The translations under genes and the position numbers were made by a program. From Streptomyces sp. DvalAA-14 (GTDB lineage Bacteria > Actinomycetota > Actinomycetes > Streptomycetales > Streptomycetaceae): DNA of 36,172 nt. Below the pieces are notes generated by a model. That model saw only the letters and a list, made by a program, of their open reading frames with translations, was not told the origin of the DNA and searched no databases. Numbering within the stretch: position 1 is the first letter of the stretch; each line of letters starts with the position of its first letter. This document shows, one piece after another, positions 32,697-36,172 of the stretch. Where the stretch lies: assembly GCF_900091855.1 (NCBI RefSeq), contig NZ_FMCH01000223.1, positions 1 through 36,172 of the forward strand, given 5' to 3'.

Positions 32697-33671
32697 GTGG
32701 ACAAGGACTGGACGCCCTGGCGTACTGCGATGGAGGACGCGCTGTACGGTCCCGCCGGGTTCTTCGTGACGCAGCGGCCGGCCGATCACTTCCGCACCTC
32801 CGTGCACGTGTCCGGGCTGTTCGCCCGGGCGGTCGCCGCGCTGCTGCTGCGGGTCGACACCGCGCTCGGCCACCCCGCCGACCTGGCCTTCGTCGACATG
32901 GCGGCCGGCCGCGCGGAACTCGCCCAGGCCGTCCTGCGGCTCGTCCCGGCCCCGGTCGCGGCGCGGCTGCGCGTGCACGCGGTCGAACGGGCGCCGCGGC
33001 CCGCGGACCTGGACCCGCGGATCGGCTGGAGCGCGCAAGCGCCGGCCGGGGTCCGCGGCCTGCTGTTCGCCAACGAATGGCTGGACAACGTGCCGCTGGA
33101 CATCGCCCGCAGGGACGACCGCGGCACCGCCCGCTATCTGGAGGTCCGGGCCGCGGACGGCGCCGAGCGGCTGGGAGCGCCGGTGCGCGGCCCGGACGCG
33201 GCGTGGCTGCGCGCGTGGTGGCCGCTCGGGGCGGGCGCCGACCGGGCCGAGATCGGCCTGCCCAGGGACCTGGCCTGGGGCGAGGCGGTGGACTCGCTGG
33301 CCGCCGGACTCGCGGTGGCGGTCGACTACGGCCACACCGCGGCGGCCCGCCCGCCCTACGGCACCCTCACCGGCTACCGGGCCGGCCGGCAGGTCCCGCC
33401 GGTACCGGACGGCGGCAGCGATCTGACCGCCCACGTCGCGATGGACGCCCTGCGGGGCACCGTGACGACCCAGCGGGCCGCCCTGCGCGCCCTCGGCGTG
33501 GACGCCGGACGCCCGCCGCTGGTGCTGGCGTCCACCGACCCCGCCGGCTACGTCCGGGCGCTGGCCGCCGCCACCGAGGCCGCCGAACTGACCGCCGGCG
33601 GCGGCCTCGGCGACTTCTTGTGGGTGACGGCGCCGGTCGGCCCGCGGTGCGCGGATCTGCTCACCGCGTGA
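32697..33671 (+). CDS. MidA/NDUFAF7-family SAM-dependent methyltransferase
   Basis: The 324-aa protein has the opening YGPAGFFVTQRPADHFRTSVH (residues 17-37), diagnostic of the MidA/NDUFAF7 (Methyltransf_28) family, then FVDMAAGRAELA (a variant of the SAM-binding loop), LLFANEWLDNVP and VAVDYGHT. The eukaryotic relative NDUFAF7 dimethylates an arginine of the complex I 49-kDa subunit and is needed for assembly. The next gene, 31 nt downstream, encodes the bacterial homologue of that subunit, so the methylation target may be NuoD. Start: GTG at 32697; TACGGT (32684-32689) ends 7 nt before it, so the message is probably leaderless. Confidence 0.85.
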   Translation: MDKDWTPWRTAMEDALYGPAGFFVTQRPADHFRTSVHVSGLFARAVAALLLRVDTALGHPADLAFVDMAAGRAELAQAVLRLVPAPVAARLRVHAVERAPRPADLDPRIGWSAQAPAGVRGLLFANEWLDNVPLDIARRDDRGTARYLEVRAADGAERLGAPVRGPDAAWLRAWWPLGAGADRAEIGLPRDLAWGEAVDSLAAGLAVAVDYGHTAAARPPYGTLTGYRAGRQVPPVPDGGSDLTAHVAMDALRGTVTTQRAALRALGVDAGRPPLVLASTDPAGYVRALAAATEAAELTAGGGLGDFLWVTAPVGPRCADLLTA

Positions 33672-33702
33672 GCCCCGGCCGGGGACCTGAGAGGATGAGC
33701 CC

Positions 33703-34845
33703 ATGACGGAGACCACGATCGGCGTCGGCGGGGCGGCCGAGGGCACCGACATGGTGCTGAACATCGGGCCGCAGCATCCCTCGACGCACGGGGTGCTGCG
33801 GTTGCGGCTGGTGCTGGACGGGGAGCGGATCCAAAGTGCCGAGCCGATCGTCGGCTATATGCACCGCGGCGCCGAGAAGCTGTTCGAGGCGCGGGACTAC
33901 CGGCAGATCGTGATGCTGGCCAACCGGCACGACTGGCTGTCGGCCTTCTCCAACGAACTGGGCGTGGTGCTCGCCGTCGAGCGGATGCTCGGCATGGAGG
34001 TGCCCGAGCGGGCGGTGTGGACCCGGACCCTGCTGGCCGAGCTCAACCGGGTGCTGAACCATCTGATGTTCCTCGGCTCGTACCCGCTGGAACTGGGCGG
34101 GATCACGCCGATCTTCTACGCGTTCACCGAACGCGAGGAGTTGCAGCGGGTGATGGAGGAGATCTCCGGCGGCCGGATGCACTACATGTTCAACCGGGTC
34201 GGCGGCCTCAAGGAGGACCTGCCGGCCGGCTGGGCGGGTCGGGTGCGCGCGGTGGTGGCCGGGGTGCGGTCCCGGATGGACCGGTTCGACGACCTGGTGC
34301 TCGGCAACGAGATCTTCCGCGGCCGGACCCGCGGGGTGGGCGTGCTGGGCCGCGCCGACGTGCACGCGTACGGGGTGAGCGGGCCGATCGCCCGGGCCAG
34401 CGGCGTCGACTTCGACCTGCGGCGGGACGAACCGTATCTGGCCTACGGAGAGCTGCGGGACACCCTGGACGTGGTGACCCGGACCGAGGGCGACTGCCTG
34501 GCCCGCTTCGAGGTACTGCTCGGCCAGACCCACAACGCGCTGGACCTCGCGGACGCCTGCCTGGACCGGCTGGCCGAACTGGCCCCCGGCCCGATCAACC
34601 AGCGGCTGCCCAAGGTGCTCAAGGCCCCCGAGGGCCACACCTACGCCTGGACCGAGAACCCGCTCGGCCTCAACGGCTACTACCTGGTCTCCAAGGGCGA
34701 GAAGACGCCCTACCGGCTCAAGCTGCGCTCCGCGTCGTACAACAACATCCAGGCGCTGGCGGTGCTGCTGCCGGGCCAACTGGTCGCCGACATGGTGGCG
34801 ATCCTCGGGTCGATGTTCTTCGTCGTGGGCGACGTCGACAAGTAG
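33703..34845 (+). CDS. nuoD: NADH-quinone oxidoreductase subunit D homologue
   Basis: The 380-aa protein is a complex I 49-kDa/NuoD subunit: [15 protein letters not shown] (20-34), [10 protein letters not shown] (51-60), [46 protein letters not shown], and the ending [27 protein letters not shown]. The family lines the quinone-binding pocket; the His and Tyr for quinone chemistry lie in the PQHPSTHG and later regions. No other nuo gene follows, so it is an orphan copy, distinct from a nuoA-N operon. Arg55 matches bovine Arg85, the residue methylated by NDUFAF7. A GAGAGG motif 8 nt upstream and a GAGGAT hexamer 6 nt upstream make both SD-led and leaderless starts possible. Confidence 0.92.
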   Translation: MTETTIGVGGAAEGTDMVLNIGPQHPSTHGVLRLRLVLDGERIQSAEPIVGYMHRGAEKLFEARDYRQIVMLANRHDWLSAFSNELGVVLAVERMLGMEVPERAVWTRTLLAELNRVLNHLMFLGSYPLELGGITPIFYAFTEREELQRVMEEISGGRMHYMFNRVGGLKEDLPAGWAGRVRAVVAGVRSRMDRFDDLVLGNEIFRGRTRGVGVLGRADVHAYGVSGPIARASGVDFDLRRDEPYLAYGELRDTLDVVTRTEGDCLARFEVLLGQTHNALDLADACLDRLAELAPGPINQRLPKVLKAPEGHTYAWTENPLGLNGYYLVSKGEKTPYRLKLRSASYNNIQALAVLLPGQLVADMVAILGSMFFVVGDVDK

Positions 34846-34882
34846 CGGGTGACGGGGTAGGGCCCCGCCCCGATTCCGCGGT

Positions 34883-35950
34883 TCACGCCTGGGCGCGCAG
34901 CCCCGACATGTCCAGCTGCTCGGTCTCGTCGTGGGCGGTCAGATCGATGACCTCCGACGAGGGGTCCTCGGCCTGGGTGTGCTCGGCCGAGGGAGCGGCC
35001 TCGTCCTGCGGGCCGGTCGGCTCGGCGGCGGCGTCCGTGTCCAGCTCGTCGGGCCCGTCGGAACCGTCGGAACTGTCGAACTCGTCCGATGCGTCCAGGT
35101 CGTCCGGCGCGTCGGGGTCGTCCGGCTGGCCCGGCGCCCGCTGGGTGCCGAAGAAGTCGAAGCCGCCGATCGCCCGGTGGGCCGGCGTGCCGGGGGCGGC
35201 GGAGCGCTGCGGCTGCGCGTACGGCAGGACCGCCGCCGCCACGGCCGGCACCAGCCGGTGCTCGCGGACCGGCAGACCGGCCGGCGAAGTGGCGGGGACG
35301 CCGTCCGCCGCCGCCGCGTGCTTGCCCTGGGGCTCCTCGGGTGCGGCCACATCACGGCGCCGCGCCTCTTCCACCGTGCGCTGGGCCTGCTGGCGGGCCG
35401 CGTTGCGCGGCAGTTCCCGCAGCGCCTGCTCGGCCTTCAGGAAAGCCGCCGGGCCGACCGCCGACCGGCCGGTGGCCAGGGCGAGTGTGCCGCCGGCGCC
35501 TTCCAGCTGGAGCCGGCGGCGGGCCTCGAGCGCCCGGGCCCGCTCGCTCTCGGCCGTGGCGTAGCGCCGCAGCAGATCCGCGTGCTCGGTGCGCAGCCGG
35601 GCCAGCTCGGCGCGCTTGCCGCGCAGCTTCTTCTCCAGCCGGCCGCGCAGCTCGCGGGATTCCTCCAGGTCGGTCTCCAGTTCGGCGACCCGCTCGTCGG
35701 TGCGCCACTCGTCGCGCTCGCGGAGCGTCTCCAGCTCGGCGACCCGGCGGCCCGCCGACCGGTCCCAGCCGCGGGCCAGGGCCGCGCCGGCGCAGGCGGT
35801 GAGCGCCGTGGCCGCGGTGATCACCCGCAGCGCGCCGGTATCACCGGCGAACAAGGAGGCGGCGGCGAGGGCCGCGGCGCAGCCCGCCACGGTGAGCGGC
35901 GGCAGCATTCGGTGCAGCGGCTGCGAATGGCGGTGACGTCCACGGGGCAT
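34883..35950 (-). CDS. Membrane coiled-coil protein with acidic C-terminal tail, unknown function
   Basis: The 355-aa protein starts MPRGRHRHSQPLHR (basic), followed by two closely spaced hydrophobic segments (about 15-35 and 38-58), so it is anchored in the membrane by a hairpin. Residues of about 60-150 form a charged coiled coil (ELETLRERDEWRTDERVAEL and following heptads). A linker and a very acidic, Asp/Ser-rich tail follow (DDPDAPDDLDASDEFDSS...). I recognise no named family; similar MPRGRHRHS proteins seem to occur in streptomycetes. TAAATT (35963-35958, minus strand) ends 7 nt before the ATG, giving a leaderless start. It is convergent with nuoD. Confidence 0.75.
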   Translation of the reverse strand: MPRGRHRHSQPLHRMLPPLTVAGCAAALAAASLFAGDTGALRVITAATALTACAGAALARGWDRSAGRRVAELETLRERDEWRTDERVAELETDLEESRELRGRLEKKLRGKRAELARLRTEHADLLRRYATAESERARALEARRRLQLEGAGGTLALATGRSAVGPAAFLKAEQALRELPRNAARQQAQRTVEEARRRDVAAPEEPQGKHAAAADGVPATSPAGLPVREHRLVPAVAAAVLPYAQPQRSAAPGTPAHRAIGGFDFFGTQRAPGQPDDPDAPDDLDASDEFDSSDGSDGPDELDTDAAAEPTGPQDEAAPSAEHTQAEDPSSEVIDLTAHDETEQLDMSGLRAQA

Positions 35951-35956
35951 GGCCAG

Positions 35957-36004
35957 AAATTTAGCGTGCGCGGCGGGTTCGTGGGGCGGCGGGGCCCTAA
36001 ATTT
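35957..36004. promoter_or_regulatory. Inverted AT-rich boxes, likely divergent -10 elements
   Basis: AAATTTAG (35957-35964) and CTAAATTT (35997-36004) are perfect inverted copies 32 bp apart in very GC-rich sequence. Each contains TAAATT facing outward; the left one is the -10 of the coiled-coil gene, the right one may serve a gene beyond the window. The remaining 168 nt to the window end show no gene I can support. Confidence 0.5.
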
Positions 36005-36172
36005 CGGGCGGTTTGGCACGACGGTTCCGGGCGGGGGGCGCTGCCGCGCCGGGGAAGTGAACGGATTGTGCGCCGCCGTGTGCCCTCCGTGCACGCTCCG
36101 GCGGGCGCGGATTCCCGGGGTGCGCCTGACCGGGGCGCAGCGGTAACCCTGGCGGGGGTGCGCAGTTCCCCG

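Overview
The window is high-GC actinobacterial chromosome, almost certainly Streptomyces or a close relative (Kitasatospora or Streptacidiphilus type). Evidence is the strong G/C bias at third codon positions, frequent GTG starts, many leaderless start codons placed 6-7 nt after a TANNNT-like -10, CIRCE-controlled orphan groEL, DasR-type (dre) operators, an Scr1-type XRE/DUF397 pair and a cell-wall sorting signal. From memory, the order csp/groEL2, 'threonine synthase'/sulfur carrier, glucosyl-phosphoglycerate synthase, otsA, otsB, DUF3263, sugar-binding lipoprotein, nagK, nagA resembles conserved core synteny of Streptomyces.

Layout. 1-3347: 3' end of a repeat-rich LPXTG wall protein, a secreted ricin-type lectin, a PAS-GAF-SpoIIE phosphatase and a possible 63-aa protein. 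3621-7410: HelD-like RNA-polymerase-associated helicase, CutC, HD-domain hydrolase. 7654-13970 is an accessory, partly decayed island: Scr1-type XRE regulator with an overlapping DUF397 protein carrying a duplicated motif, a membrane protein with a TTA codon, a frameshifted XRE/TPR regulator, a broken adenosylhomocysteinase-like gene, an alpha/beta hydrolase, a doubly deleted IS982-type transposase remnant and a Nudix gene directly abutting it. 14003-18344: DUF4031 pair, then RpiR-type regulator, MurQ (MurNAc-6-P etherase) and a serine beta-lactamase-like hydrolase, with a leaderless promoter overlapped by palindromes. 18470-20640: groEL2 with two tandem CIRCE operators, and a cold-shock protein. 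21117-22832: a SAM-I riboswitch controlling a threonine-synthase-like enzyme and a CysO-like sulfur carrier; this matches the MetM/MetO homocysteine route. 23038-26444: GpgS, OtsA and OtsB, for compatible solutes. 26838-31545: sugar-binding lipoprotein, nagK-nagA and a PfkB sugar kinase, with two dre-like sites for DasR. 31571-36172: membrane-anchored carbohydrate-binding protein, MidA/NDUFAF7-family methyltransferase next to a NuoD (complex I 49-kDa) homologue, and a membrane coiled-coil protein.

The most notable items are (i) the riboswitch-metM-metO unit, where a gene that similarity alone would call threonine synthase is under methionine/SAM control; (ii) the NDUFAF7-like methyltransferase immediately upstream of NuoD, whose eukaryotic counterparts are enzyme and substrate, with the target arginine conserved; (iii) a likely bldA-dependent TTA codon beside the Scr1/DUF397 pair; and (iv) the decayed island. 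I see no rRNA, tRNA, CRISPR array or intact mobile element. All homology statements come from pattern recognition, not from a search.
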